64,000 nt of DNA from DASRAP01 sp964503275 (GTDB lineage Bacteria > Gemmatimonadota > Gemmatimonadetes > Gemmatimonadales > Gemmatimonadaceae), in the NCBI GenBank assembly GCA_964503275.1, contig CAZCZO010000015.1:1-64000 (forward strand), given 5' to 3'. Made by a program: the position numbers and the translations under genes. A model generated the notes under the pieces. The model was not told where the DNA came from, ran no database searches, and saw nothing but the letters and a program-made list of their open reading frames with translations. Positions 14,938 to 24,301 of this stretch are shown piece after piece; positions within the stretch are counted from its first letter, which is position 1, and each line of letters begins with the position of its first letter.

Positions 14938-17081
14938 GCGGTCGGCGGCGCGTCGCCCGTGCGGTCACGCCGCACCGAGGGCAGGTAATACTGCTCGACG
15001 TACTCGCGCACCATGCGCCGCGCCGTGAACCGCTGGCCGGCCGCGCGGATCGCGTGCTTCATCATGCGCAGCCACCCCAGCGGCAGGCCGCGCGCATTGC
15101 GCCCGTAGTAGAGCGGAACGACCTCGTGCTCGAGCAGCTCGTAGAACCGCTGCGCGGTGAACGCGTCGCCGTCGTGGCCAGGCGTCGGCGCGGGGATGGC
15201 CCAGCCGTTGTGCCCGTTGAACCCTTCCTCCCACCAGCCATCGACCGTCGAGAGTTGCGGCACCCCGTTGATCGCGGCCTTCATCCCGCTGGTACCCGAC
15301 GCCTCCATCGGCACGCGCGGCAGATTCAGCCAGAGGTCCACCCCCTGCACGAGGCGATGCGCCAGGTGCATGTCGTAGTCCTCGAGGAACACGATACGCC
15401 CCTCGAACTCCGGGTCGCGCGCGAACTGGTAGATGCGCTGCAGGATCTGTTTGCCCGGTGCGTCCGCCGGATGCGCCTTGCCTGCGAAGACCAACTGCAC
15501 CGGACGCAGCGGCGCCGTGAGGATGCGCCGCAGCCGCTCGGGGTCGTGGAAGGGCAGGTCGGCGCGCTTGTAGGTCGCGAAGCGCCGCGCGAACCCGACG
15601 GTCAGCGCCTGCGGGTCGAGCAGCACTCCCGCCCCGACGAGCTGCGGGAGCTCCAGCTGCCGTGCGGCGAACTTCGCGCGCGTCGCTTCGCGCGTCGCCC
15701 GCAGCAGCTCGTGCTTGAGCACCTGATGCGCGTCCCAGAGCGCGGTGTCGTCCATGCCGAGCACGGCGTCCCACATGGTCTCGTCATCGAGCCGCATGCC
15801 CCAATCGTGGCCGATCGTGCGATCCAGCAACTCCATCATCGCGTTCGCGGCCCAGGTCGCGAGGTGGACGCCGTTCGTGACGTGGCCGATGGGGACCTCG
15901 CGCACGTTCCGCTCCGGCCACAGGCACTGCCACAGCTCGCGCGTGACGTGACCATGCCGCATCGCGACCCCGTTCACGCGGCCGGCCAAGCGCATGGCCA
16001 GCGCCGTCATGTGGAAGGTGCCGTGATCGATCTCGGGATGGTGACCGAGCGCGAAGATCCGCTCGCGGGAGACGCCGAACCCGTCGAGGTACGAGCCCGC
16101 GCAGGCCTCGACCTGCGCCCGTTCGAACATGTCGTGCCCGGCGGGCACGGGCGTGTGCGTCGTGAATGTCGTGGTGCTCCGCAGCTCAGCGATCGCGTCG
16201 TCGAAGGCGACCCCCGCGTCGGTCAGCTCGCGAAGCCGCTCGAGCAGCATGAAGCCGGCATGTCCCTCGTTGGCGTGCCACGCCTGGGGCGCGATCCCCA
16301 GCGCCCGCAGCACACGCACGCCACCGACGCCCAGCACCCATTCCTGCCGCAGACGGTGCTCGGGCCCGCCGGCGTACAGCCGGGACAGCAGCGGCCGATC
16401 CGCGTCGTCGTTCTCGGCGAGGTCGGTGTCCAGCAGGTACACCGGCACCCGCCCCACCTGCAGTCGCCAGACTTTGATGTAGATCCGGCGCCCGACACTC
16501 TCGACGTGCGTGAGGTACTCGCGCCCGTCGGGCCCGGGCACGGGCGTCAGCGGTGTCGTCCCGAGATCGACGCGGTCGTTCGAGTCCTGCTGCCAGCCGT
16601 CCGCGCCGACGCGCTGGTCGAAGTAGCCCTCGCGGTACATGATGCCCACGCCGACCAGTGGGACCCCGAGGTCAGAGGCCGTCTTGCAATGATCGCCCGC
16701 CAGCACGCCGAGCCCGCCGCTGTAGATCGGCACCGAGCTGTGGAATCCGAACTCCGCACAGAAGTACGCGACCGTCCCGCCCGTCGCGTCGGGATACGAC
16801 GCCGTGAACCACGTGTGCTCCGTCGACGCCTCCGAGCGCAGCCAGGCCATCACCGCATCGTAGCGTTCGAGGAACGCGCTGTCCGTGGCACAGAGCAACA
16901 GTCGTTCGGGCGAGACCTGCTGCAGGAGCGCGATGGGATTGTGACGCGAGCGGGTCCAGATGGGCTCGTCGACCATCTTGAACAACGCGCGCGCCTCGCG
17001 GCTCCAACTCCACGCCAGGTTGTTCGCGATATCGGCCAATCCCGCGATGCGGATCGGCAGTGTGGCAGGATCAGCGGGCAT
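14934..17081 (-). CDS. glgP: Alpha-glucan (glycogen) phosphorylase, short DUF3417 type
   Basis: The product is 715 aa. It begins with a DUF3417-like segment (ADIANNLAWSWSREARALF) and has the GT35 fold of the short archaeal/thermophile-type phosphorylases. The PLP-binding lysine is Lys601 in VPMEASGTSGMKAA. Other family segments are CAEFGFHSSVPIYSGGLGVL, NEGHAGFMLLERL and GVHLATWA. It releases glucose-1-phosphate from alpha-glucan. It is probably the first gene of the glycogen operon: only 59 nt separate it from the cupin gene upstream, and TACCCT lies 11 nt before the ATG as a possible -10. The glgA start overlaps its stop by 4 nt. Confidence 0.93.
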   Translation of the reverse strand: MPADPATLPIRIAGLADIANNLAWSWSREARALFKMVDEPIWTRSRHNPIALLQQVSPERLLLCATDSAFLERYDAVMAWLRSEASTEHTWFTASYPDATGGTVAYFCAEFGFHSSVPIYSGGLGVLAGDHCKTASDLGVPLVGVGIMYREGYFDQRVGADGWQQDSNDRVDLGTTPLTPVPGPDGREYLTHVESVGRRIYIKVWRLQVGRVPVYLLDTDLAENDDADRPLLSRLYAGGPEHRLRQEWVLGVGGVRVLRALGIAPQAWHANEGHAGFMLLERLRELTDAGVAFDDAIAELRSTTTFTTHTPVPAGHDMFERAQVEACAGSYLDGFGVSRERIFALGHHPEIDHGTFHMTALAMRLAGRVNGVAMRHGHVTRELWQCLWPERNVREVPIGHVTNGVHLATWAANAMMELLDRTIGHDWGMRLDDETMWDAVLGMDDTALWDAHQVLKHELLRATREATRAKFAARQLELPQLVGAGVLLDPQALTVGFARRFATYKRADLPFHDPERLRRILTAPLRPVQLVFAGKAHPADAPGKQILQRIYQFARDPEFEGRIVFLEDYDMHLAHRLVQGVDLWLNLPRVPMEASGTSGMKAAINGVPQLSTVDGWWEEGFNGHNGWAIPAPTPGHDGDAFTAQRFYELLEHEVVPLYYGRNARGLPLGWLRMMKHAIRAAGQRFTARRMVREYVEQYYLPSVRRDRTGDAPPTA

Positions 17082-17140
17082 TCGTGTCGTGCAGGGTACG
17101 GTCGCTCAGTCGCGTGCACCGCGCCATCGCGACGGTGGGT

Positions 17141-17527
17141 CTACGAAGCGGTCGGCGCATCGACCAAGGTCACCGCGTCGGGTCGGTCGGGCACGACGCA
17201 CAGGAACTCGAAGGGACCCTCGAGCACCTCATACGCATGCGGCACGCCGGCCGGGATGAACGTCGTGTCGTCAGCCGCGACCTCATGCCAAGTGTCCGCG
17301 ATACGCAGCCGCGCACGCCCCCGGAGCACGTATTGCTGATGCTCCACGAGGTTGGTGTGCAGCGGCATCCCGCCACCGGCCTCCATCCGGAACCGGCGCA
17401 GGACGAACGAGGTGTCCCCGAGGGCGGGGCCCACGAGGACCTGGAGCGCGGTGCCGCGTCCCGCCGCGATGGGCGTGAAGGGCACCGATTCGGCGGCGCG
17501 GACGGTGGCGGGCGGGCGGGACGACAT
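17141..17527 (-). CDS. Small cupin-domain protein
   Basis: The product is 128 aa, a single cupin barrel with motif 1 (MPLHTNLVEHQQYVLRGRA) and motif 2 (DTTFIPAGVPHAYEVLEG). Two His and one Glu in motif 1 and a His in motif 2 supply the usual metal site. It has no DNA-binding domain or signal peptide, so it is a stand-alone cytoplasmic cupin of unassigned reaction. It lies 59 nt upstream of glgP on the same strand and may be co-transcribed with the glycogen operon, or be a separate gene. A TATCGT hexamer about 50 nt upstream of the ATG could be its -10 box. Confidence 0.8.
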   Translation of the reverse strand: MSSRPPATVRAAESVPFTPIAAGRGTALQVLVGPALGDTSFVLRRFRMEAGGGMPLHTNLVEHQQYVLRGRARLRIADTWHEVAADDTTFIPAGVPHAYEVLEGPFEFLCVVPDRPDAVTLVDAPTAS

Positions 17528-17663
17528 GGGCGGCGGGCGAGGGTCGGGGCAGCGGTCACGGACGACCGCTCTCGAACGATACACTGTGTGCGCCCCGCCG
17601 GGGCATCCGCCGCTGTCACGGAACCGTATGGCGCGGGTCCCGGGCGAGCCGCATACTTCCCCC

Positions 17664-19871
17664 ATGCTGAGCCTCCTCCTTGCGGGCGCCCTCGCGGCGC
17701 TCCCCGCCCCCGCCGACTCCATCACGCCGGCCGACCTCCTCGCGCTCCGGACCGCCAGCGTCGCCGACCTCTCTGCCGACGGTCGTTGGATCGCCATGAC
17801 GGTGACCGTCCGCCGCGACGGCCTCGGCGTCGAGGCCGCGCGGGACGGCGATCCCACCTACCTGCGCCTCACGCCCGCACAGCTCCTCGTGGTGGACGCG
17901 ACGACGCTGGCCCAGCGAGCGGTCTTCGAGGGCAAGCGCCCGGTGCGGAACGTGACCTGGTCGCCCGACGGCACGCGCCTGGCCTGGCAGGAGCTGCGCG
18001 CCGGGCGCCTCGCACTGGTGGTGTGGGATCGGGCCACGGGGCGCAGCACCACGGCGGTGCTCCCCGCGGGTCACTACGTGGCTGAGAACTCCGAACTGCG
18101 CTGGGACGCGGACGGCAGCGCACTCCGTTTCGCGCTGCGCAGCGAGGCCTGGCAGCGGGCCACGGCCGCGCGCTTCGAGACGCTGGTGCGTGGCCCCATC
18201 ACCCACCTGGGCGCGCCCGACGCCGAGCCGTTCCTCCCGTGGGAGGCCCTGCGCCGCGAGGCCAACCGCCGTGCGGTGGCCGAATGGCACGTCGCCTCGC
18301 AGCGGGTGCGGACCCTCATCCCCGAGGGGATGATCAGCAGCTGGGGCGTGTCCCCCGACGGTTCGCGGCTGTGGTGGCAGGACGACCTCACGACCAAGAC
18401 CGACTACGCGACCATCATGGGGCGCGAGGAGCGCCTGCTGGCGCGGGTGGGGAGCGACACCGCATCCCGCGTGCTCTTCCCCTCGCTGCGGCAGCTCTCC
18501 GTGCAGTGGGCCGACGACGGCTCGCGCTACTTCTACGCTCGGGACGGCGCGATCTGGATGGGACGTCTCGGCCCGGCGGCCGACACCGGTCGCCGCCGGC
18601 TCGCGGCTCCCGACTCCATCCCCGCAGCGGACACCTCGGCCGCCGCGCGCGACCGGCGCGCGGCGACGCGCTGGTCCTTGGTGCGCAGTGCCGCCAAGGG
18701 CGACGCGGTGATCGCCTCGCGTCGCGACGCGCTGTATCTCATCGACACCAGCGGAACGATGACGCGTATCGCGGCGCTCCCGGACTCGACCGACACCGGC
18801 GCGGCCCGCCCGGCGGTGCTCGCGTGGTCGGCCGATGGGCGCACCGTGTACCTCAGTGCGAATGCCCGCGACCGCTGGGACCGCGGCGTCCTCCGCTGGG
18901 ATCGTACGACGTCGACCCTCACGGAGCTCGCCCGCGATACCCTGACGCGGAGCGCCCTGCGGATCGCGGACGACGGCAGCCGCGTGGTGCTGAACATCGC
19001 GGCGCCGAACCGCCCGTCCGAACCCTTCGTCGTGGCGAGCGACTTGTCCGCACCACGCCGCCTGCTCGAGGCCGATCCCCGGCTCGACGCCCTGCCGCGG
19101 GCGAAGACCGAGCTGCTGCGCTACCTCGACGCCGATGGCACGCCGCAGTACGGAGTGCTGTACCGCCCCGCCACTGGGCGCGCGCCGTACCCGACGGTGT
19201 TCATCGTGTATGAGTCGTTCTTCGATGACGGCTGGGACGCGACCGCGAACTTCCTCGCCTCGCGCGGCTACGCCGTGGTCAAGCCCAGCGTGAGCTTCGA
19301 GATCGGCACCCCTGGCGTCGCGTGGCTCAAGGGCGTCACCGCGGCCGCCAACCATGTCATCGGAATGGGCATCGCCGACTCCGCGCGGCTCGGCGTGCAC
19401 GGGGGCAGCTATGGCGGCTACGCGACCAATCTGCTCATCACGCAGACCAAGCGCTTCAAGGCCGCGATCAACATCGCAGGCAAGGTCGATGTGGTGTCGT
19501 TCTACACCGACTCGCCGCGGCTCGGCACGCGGAATACGCACGCCGCCGAGCGCAGTCAGGACCGCTTGGGTGCGACGCTCTGGGAGGCCCCACAGAAGTA
19601 CTGGGAACACTCGGCCGTGATGTACGCGGACCGCATCACCACCCCGTTGCTGCTCATGACCGGCGGCGAGGACCACAACGTCCCGGCCCAGAACACGCGC
19701 GAGATGTACTACGCCCTGCGGCGGCTCGGCAAGACGGTGGAGTGGGTCAACTATGTGAACGGCGGGCACGGGACCCCGAACACCACCGAGGCGGAGTTCA
19801 CGCACTTCCACCAGACCATGCTGGGCTGGTACGACCGCTGGCTGAAGCCGGCGGGCCGGATCGTGCCGTGA
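17664..19871 (+). CDS. Secreted S9 family peptidase (prolyl-oligopeptidase fold)
   Basis: The product is 735 aa with a short signal peptide (MLSLLLAGALAALPAPA). A seven-bladed propeller-like region (about 25-480) is followed by an alpha/beta-hydrolase domain. The catalytic triad is visible: Ser582 in HGGSYGGY, Asp670 in GGEDHNVP and His702 in NGGHGT. It should cleave peptides in the periplasm, like dipeptidyl-peptidase/acylaminoacyl-peptidase relatives. The ATG at 17664 is preceded by CATACT and 6 nt, the leaderless-like arrangement seen at other genes here. hemB follows 28 nt downstream. Confidence 0.92.
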   Translation: MLSLLLAGALAALPAPADSITPADLLALRTASVADLSADGRWIAMTVTVRRDGLGVEAARDGDPTYLRLTPAQLLVVDATTLAQRAVFEGKRPVRNVTWSPDGTRLAWQELRAGRLALVVWDRATGRSTTAVLPAGHYVAENSELRWDADGSALRFALRSEAWQRATAARFETLVRGPITHLGAPDAEPFLPWEALRREANRRAVAEWHVASQRVRTLIPEGMISSWGVSPDGSRLWWQDDLTTKTDYATIMGREERLLARVGSDTASRVLFPSLRQLSVQWADDGSRYFYARDGAIWMGRLGPAADTGRRRLAAPDSIPAADTSAAARDRRAATRWSLVRSAAKGDAVIASRRDALYLIDTSGTMTRIAALPDSTDTGAARPAVLAWSADGRTVYLSANARDRWDRGVLRWDRTTSTLTELARDTLTRSALRIADDGSRVVLNIAAPNRPSEPFVVASDLSAPRRLLEADPRLDALPRAKTELLRYLDADGTPQYGVLYRPATGRAPYPTVFIVYESFFDDGWDATANFLASRGYAVVKPSVSFEIGTPGVAWLKGVTAAANHVIGMGIADSARLGVHGGSYGGYATNLLITQTKRFKAAINIAGKVDVVSFYTDSPRLGTRNTHAAERSQDRLGATLWEAPQKYWEHSAVMYADRITTPLLLMTGGEDHNVPAQNTREMYYALRRLGKTVEWVNYVNGGHGTPNTTEAEFTHFHQTMLGWYDRWLKPAGRIVP

Positions 19872-19887
19872 CGGGCGGTCCGACCCC

Positions 19888-19899
19888 TATATTGTCGGC
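19888..19899 (+). promoter_or_regulatory. -10 element placing transcription start at the hemB start codon
   Basis: TATATT (19888-19893) is followed by exactly 6 nt and then the GTG start. With a usual -10 to +1 distance, the mRNA would begin at the start codon. No Shine-Dalgarno sequence is present. No clear -35 is seen. Confidence 0.5.
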
Positions 19900-20889
19900 G
19901 TGATCCGCGACCTCCCCTCCCGTCCGCGGCGGAACCGCAAGTCGGCCGCCATCCGTGCGTACCACAGCGAGACCTCGCTGGGCGCGCAGCACTTGGTCTA
20001 CCCCTTGTTCGTGCACGAGCGCGAGGCCGTCGAGCCGATCGCGTCGATGCCTGGTTGCGCGCGCCTCGGCCCCGAGGCCCTGCTGGCCGAGGTCGCCGCT
20101 GCGCGCGCGGTCGGCGTGAACAGCATCGTGCTGTTCCCGGCGATCGCCGAGTCGCTGAAGACGTCGACGGGGGACGAAGCGGCCAACCCTGACGGGTTGA
20201 TCCCGCGATTGCTGCGACAACTGCGCCGTGAGTTCCCCGACCTGGTGCTGATCACGGACGTCGCCCTCGACCCGTACAACAGCGATGGGCACGACGGGAT
20301 CGTGGCGCCCGACGGGCGGATCCTCAACGACGAGACGATCGACGCGCTGTGCCGGCAGGCACTGACGCAGGCCGCGGCCGGGGCCGACATCGTCGCGCCC
20401 AGTGACATGATGGACGGGCGTGTGGGCGCTCTGCGCGAGGCCCTCGACGACGCGGGCCACACCGAGGTGTCGATCCTGTCGTACACGGCCAAGTACGCCT
20501 CGGGGTTCTACGGTCCCTTCCGCGATGCGCTGGATTCCGCGCCGCGCTTCGGCGACAAGAAGACGTATCAGATGGACCCTGCCAACGCGCGGGAAGCGCT
20601 GCGAGAACTGCAGTTGGATGAGGAGGAGGGCGCGGACATCGTGATGGTGAAGCCCGCGGGGCCGTTCCTCGACATCATCCGGTTGCTGCGTGACCACACG
20701 ACGCTGCCCATTGCGGCGTATCAGGTCAGCGGCGAGTATGCGATGCTCAAGGCCGCGAGCGCGAACGGCTGGCTGGATGAACGCCGGGTGGTGCTGGAGT
20801 CGTTGTTGGGGATCCGACGGGCGGGGGCAGATGTGATCTTCACCTACTATGCGCGCCGTGCCGCAGAGTGGATGGCCGAGCAGCCGTAG
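19900..20889 (+). CDS. hemB: Delta-aminolevulinic acid dehydratase (porphobilinogen synthase)
   Basis: The product is 329 aa, the usual HemB length. It condenses two 5-aminolevulinates to porphobilinogen in tetrapyrrole synthesis. The two active-site lysines are Lys198 (SYTAKYASGFYGPF) and Lys251 (DIVMVKPAGPFLDII). The metal loop reads TDVALDPYNSDGHDG (119-133), with aspartates in place of the Cys triad of zinc enzymes, so it is the Mg/alternative-metal type. Start is GTG with a leaderless-like -10. The methyltransferase gene follows 45 nt later; no other haem gene is nearby. Confidence 0.96.
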   Translation: MIRDLPSRPRRNRKSAAIRAYHSETSLGAQHLVYPLFVHEREAVEPIASMPGCARLGPEALLAEVAAARAVGVNSIVLFPAIAESLKTSTGDEAANPDGLIPRLLRQLRREFPDLVLITDVALDPYNSDGHDGIVAPDGRILNDETIDALCRQALTQAAAGADIVAPSDMMDGRVGALREALDDAGHTEVSILSYTAKYASGFYGPFRDALDSAPRFGDKKTYQMDPANAREALRELQLDEEEGADIVMVKPAGPFLDIIRLLRDHTTLPIAAYQVSGEYAMLKAASANGWLDERRVVLESLLGIRRAGADVIFTYYARRAAEWMAEQP

Positions 20890-20934
20890 CGGCCTCGTCC
20901 ACGCGCCGACCGCAGTGCGCGAACCGAGGTGCCC

Positions 20935-21564
20935 ATGGATACGCGGGATCATTGGGATGCGGTGTACCAAGCGAAGGGTCCGGAGCAGCACAGCTGGTTC
21001 CACGCCGAAGCGCGCCTGTCGCGGCGGCTGATCGAACGGGTGGCCCCGTCCCGCGACACACGGATCATCGACATCGGCGCGGGTGCCTCGCAGCTGGTGG
21101 ACAGTCTGTTGGACGTGGGGTATCACGCGATCACGGTGCTGGACATCGCGCCGGCGGCCCTGGAGATCGCGCAGCGGCGACTCGGGTCGATCGCCAGCAC
21201 GGTCTCGTGGCGGGTCGGCGATGTCTGCTCCGCGGGATTGCCGCCGCGCTCCTTCGACGTGTGGCACGACCGTGCCGTGTTCCACTTCCTCACGGACCCC
21301 GCCGACCGCGCGGCCTACGTGCGCGAGTTGCAAGGGGCGCTGTGCCCAGGCGGGCACGTGATCCTGGCGACCTTCGCCGACAGTGGACCCCTCAAGTGCA
21401 GCGGGCTTCCTGTGGCCCGATACTCCGCCGAGGAGCTGCACGCGGAGCTGGGGCCCAGCTTCCACTTAGTGGAGAGCCACCGGGAGATCCACCACACGCC
21501 AGCGCGCGCGCAGCAGTACTTCACGTATGTGGCGTGTGAGTATGTGGGGGGGCGTGGGACCTAG
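20935..21564 (+). CDS. Class I SAM-dependent methyltransferase
   Basis: The product is 209 aa from the ATG at 20935 (a GTG two codons earlier is possible). The SAM-binding fold is evident: motif I IIDIGAGASQLVDSLL near residue 43, motif II VLDIAPAALEIAQ, and motif IV FDVWHDRAVFHFL. The N-terminus (DHWDAVYQAKGPEQHSWFH) matches a group of small methyltransferases related to thiopurine/tellurite-type enzymes, but the substrate is not identifiable. A GAGG sits 7 nt before the start. It follows hemB on the same strand. Confidence 0.88.
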   Translation: MDTRDHWDAVYQAKGPEQHSWFHAEARLSRRLIERVAPSRDTRIIDIGAGASQLVDSLLDVGYHAITVLDIAPAALEIAQRRLGSIASTVSWRVGDVCSAGLPPRSFDVWHDRAVFHFLTDPADRAAYVRELQGALCPGGHVILATFADSGPLKCSGLPVARYSAEELHAELGPSFHLVESHREIHHTPARAQQYFTYVACEYVGGRGT

Positions 21565-21600
21565 GCACCTTCGCGTGAACCCGGCGAGCCCGCCCCGCCG

Positions 21601-21612
21601 TATGTTCCATAC
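21601..21612 (+). promoter_or_regulatory. -10 element immediately before the Ser/Thr kinase gene
   Basis: TATGTT (21601-21606) is followed by 6 nt and the GTG start at 21613, the same geometry as at hemB. This points to leaderless transcription of the kinase gene. A clear -35 is not seen. Confidence 0.5.
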
Positions 21613-23463
21613 GTGAGCAAGCCGACCCCGCCCCTGCCACCGACCCTGCACCAGCAGTACGACCCCATCCGCCTCCTCGGGGCCGGCGGCATGGGCACCG
21701 TCTGGCTGGTGCGCGACCGCATCCTCGACCGCTTGGTCGCCCTCAAGGTCCTGCGCGACGACCTGACCGCCGAGTCCGACCGCGAGCGCTTCCTGCGCGA
21801 AGCCCGGACGGCGGCCCGACTCGTGCACCCGCATATCGTCCCCATCTTTCGGGCCGGAGAGGCCGATGGGGCCACCTGGTTCACGATGGCCTTCGTGGAC
21901 GGTGAGTCGATGGGCGACCGCCTGCGCGACCGCGGCCCGCTGCCGGCGATCGATGTGGCACGATCGTTACGTGAGGCGGCGTCGGCCCTCGCCTACGCGC
22001 ACGCGCGCGGCGTGATCCACCGCGACGTGAAGCCGGACAACCTGCTCCTGGACCGCGAGTCCGGCCGCACGCTGGTCACCGACTTCGGCATCGCCCGCGA
22101 CGTCAGTTCGGCGGCCTCGGCGCTGACCACCGACGGGAACGTGCTCGGCACCGTCGCCTTCATGAGCCCCGAACAGGCCTCCGGCGACCCGCTCGATGGG
22201 CGCAGCGACGTCTATGCGCTGGGCGTCGTGGGCTTCCTGGTGCTGTCGGGCAAGCTGCCCTTCGACGGCACGCCGCAGGCGATCCTCGTCTCGCACGTGA
22301 CCAAGGCGCCGCCGCCGCTGCAGTCCGTGTTGCCGAGCGTGCACCCGCTCCTGGCGCGGGTGATCGACCGCTGCCTGCTCAAGGCACCCGCTGAGCGCTA
22401 CGAGAGCGCCGAAGGCCTCGCCGCCGCGATCGACGACGCGATCGACGCCATGCGCGAGACCCCGTCGCCGCGCCAGTCGTCGGGCCGCGCCACAGCACTG
22501 TCCGAGGCCGACGCGATGATCATCTGGCAGCGCGCGGCCCAGTTGCAGGCCGAGGCCGCCCACCGGATGGAGCGCACGATGTCGATCCGCCGGGCCAGCT
22601 CGACCGATGGGGCCGCCGGTGCGTCGGACGGCAGCTTTGACACGGCCGACGTCGAGGCCGCTGCGGTCGAGGCCGGAATCTCGCGGCAGTATGTGGCCCT
22701 GGCGATCGCCGAGCGCGCCAGCGAGAATGCGCCCGCGCCACTGGTGGTGGGCGACGCCGAGGACCGCCGCGTGACCTCGTTGCTCGGCGTCACCGTCCGC
22801 GGGATCAGCGTCGCGCGCCTGATCCCGGCCGCGCCGCGCGACGTCTTGTCGTCACTGCGACGCATCGCCACGGCGCAGCCCTACTGGTTGGAGCTCGACG
22901 AGATCGTCGGCGGCCACCCGCTCGACGGGGGCATCCTGCGCTTCCGCGTCCCGACCTACACCCAGCTCATCGCCAAGCTCGGGGGCTCGGGCGTGATCCC
23001 GCCACTCGGCCACCGCTGCAACGAGATCGACCTGCGGCTGCTCAACATCTCCCTCGCCACGCGGGGGACCGTGGAGGCACCGGCGACCGAGCTCGTCGTC
23101 AGCGGCGACCTGCGTGACGGGCTGCGCAAGAACGTGACGGTCAGTCAGCTGGTGCAGATGGGGGGCGGGACGGTCGGCGCCACGGTCGGTGCCGGCCTCG
23201 GGGTGATGACCGGCTTGTCGGCCCTCGCCGCGTTGCCCGCCGTGGTCGCCGCCGGCGCGGGCGTGCTGGTGTCGCGCTGGGGCTACCGCGCCGCGTTCCG
23301 CACCGGCGTGCGCAAGACGCAGCAGGAACTCGACGGCCTGCTCCGCGCCGTGCAACGGGCCGTGACCGAGGACGCGATCTTCGGCGGGCCGCCGACCAGC
23401 GCCTCGACCGGTCCCATCCGCCGCGGAGACGACCCGACGGCGGCGCTGCTGCTCATGCAGTAG
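21613..23463 (+). CDS. Serine/threonine protein kinase with a C-terminal uncharacterised domain
   Basis: The product is 616 aa. The Hanks-type kinase domain spans about 16-270: glycine loop GAGGMGTV, Lys45 in VALKVL, catalytic HRDVKPDN (136-143), DFG (157-159) and the APE-equivalent FMSPEQASG. There is no PASTA or extracellular sensor. After a variable linker, a short helical segment (about 335-375) precedes a region of about 200 residues, with VRGISVARLIPAAPRDVLSSLR, LRFRVPTYTQLIAKLGGSG and a Gly/Ala-rich hydrophobic hairpin (about 510-560, GGTVGATVGAGLGVMTGLSA). That region may insert in or lie on the membrane. Its 3' end overlaps the convergent bestrophin gene by 11 nt. The kinase assignment is firm; the C-terminal domain is unrecognised. 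Confidence 0.92.
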   Translation: MSKPTPPLPPTLHQQYDPIRLLGAGGMGTVWLVRDRILDRLVALKVLRDDLTAESDRERFLREARTAARLVHPHIVPIFRAGEADGATWFTMAFVDGESMGDRLRDRGPLPAIDVARSLREAASALAYAHARGVIHRDVKPDNLLLDRESGRTLVTDFGIARDVSSAASALTTDGNVLGTVAFMSPEQASGDPLDGRSDVYALGVVGFLVLSGKLPFDGTPQAILVSHVTKAPPPLQSVLPSVHPLLARVIDRCLLKAPAERYESAEGLAAAIDDAIDAMRETPSPRQSSGRATALSEADAMIIWQRAAQLQAEAAHRMERTMSIRRASSTDGAAGASDGSFDTADVEAAAVEAGISRQYVALAIAERASENAPAPLVVGDAEDRRVTSLLGVTVRGISVARLIPAAPRDVLSSLRRIATAQPYWLELDEIVGGHPLDGGILRFRVPTYTQLIAKLGGSGVIPPLGHRCNEIDLRLLNISLATRGTVEAPATELVVSGDLRDGLRKNVTVSQLVQMGGGTVGATVGAGLGVMTGLSALAALPAVVAAGAGVLVSRWGYRAAFRTGVRKTQQELDGLLRAVQRAVTEDAIFGGPPTSASTGPIRRGDDPTAALLLMQ

Positions 23464-24301
23464 GCGCGGCCGTCGAGAGCGGGCGGAGCAGCGTGCGCAC
23501 ATCGGTGCCGATCCGCACGGCGATCGCGTCCAACGGGAGGTCGTTGGCGTCGGTCCCGAAGGGCTCTTCGATCTCGGTCGCCAACAGCTCGAGACCCATC
23601 GTCGCGAAGAACGTGAACATGCTGGCGATCACCGTGCCGTAGCCGAACTCCTCGACGAGCCCGAACGGCATGACGAAGGCGTAGAGCAGCACGAACTGCT
23701 TCACGTAGGAGCTGTATGACTGCGGGATCGGTGTGCGATGGATGCGCTCGCAGCCGCCGGTGACGTCGTTGAAGGCCTGCACCAGCGGCATCAACGTCAG
23801 CCGGGCGTCGGCGGGCAGGACCCCGGCGGCGACGTCGCGATGCAGCGCATGCGACAGCTGGCGCAGGAGTTCGTTCGGCACGTGGTCGTCGCCGACCCTG
23901 TCCAGCGACCGCAGATGATGCGCGAGCGCCGCCGGGTATCGCGCAAGCACGGCGGCATACTCGGCACGCTCCGGAGCGCCGGCCGGGAGCGCCGCATCCA
24001 GGTAGTGCGCCACCCCGCGCGACACGTTCACCAACTGCCCCCAGAGCCGACGCCCCTCCCACCACCGATCGTACGCCGTATTGGTGCGGAAGACCAGCAA
24101 CAGGCCGAGGATGATCCCGAGGATCGACAGGAAGCTCGGGCCCAGCGGTACCGCGACCTTGAAGTAATCCGTTTCGACCCACACGACCAGCGCGGCCCAG
24201 GCGCCGGCCCCGAGGACATCGAAGAACAGCGTCCGGAACACGCGGCTCTTGGGGATGTCGAGCAGGATCCGCGCCCAGTTCTTCGGGTCGTAATTGATCA
24301 T
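23453..24301 (-). CDS. Bestrophin family membrane channel
   Basis: The product is 282 aa, typical for bacterial bestrophins (UPF0187). It begins MINYDPKNWARILLDIPKSRV with transmembrane segments around 24-45 and 53-72. The characteristic FRTNTAYDRWWEGRRLWG follows, then TYPE segments near NDVTGGCERIHRTPIPQSY and SSYVKQFVLLYAFVMPFGLV. The terminal EEPFGTDANDLPLD is the acidic cluster shared with bestrophins. These proteins form pentameric anion- or cation-selective pores. The ATG at 24301 is 6 nt from a TAAGTT -10 hexamer, with no Shine-Dalgarno sequence. It is divergent from the amidohydrolase gene and convergent with the kinase gene. Confidence 0.93.
   Translation of the reverse strand: MINYDPKNWARILLDIPKSRVFRTLFFDVLGAGAWAALVVWVETDYFKVAVPLGPSFLSILGIILGLLLVFRTNTAYDRWWEGRRLWGQLVNVSRGVAHYLDAALPAGAPERAEYAAVLARYPAALAHHLRSLDRVGDDHVPNELLRQLSHALHRDVAAGVLPADARLTLMPLVQAFNDVTGGCERIHRTPIPQSYSSYVKQFVLLYAFVMPFGLVEEFGYGTVIASMFTFFATMGLELLATEIEEPFGTDANDLPLDAIAVRIGTDVRTLLRPLSTAAPTA

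Noticed and set aside
13513..17339. Long plus-strand frames across glgA and glgP
   Set aside because: They are antisense reflections of two well-recognised enzymes and contain no recognisable domain.
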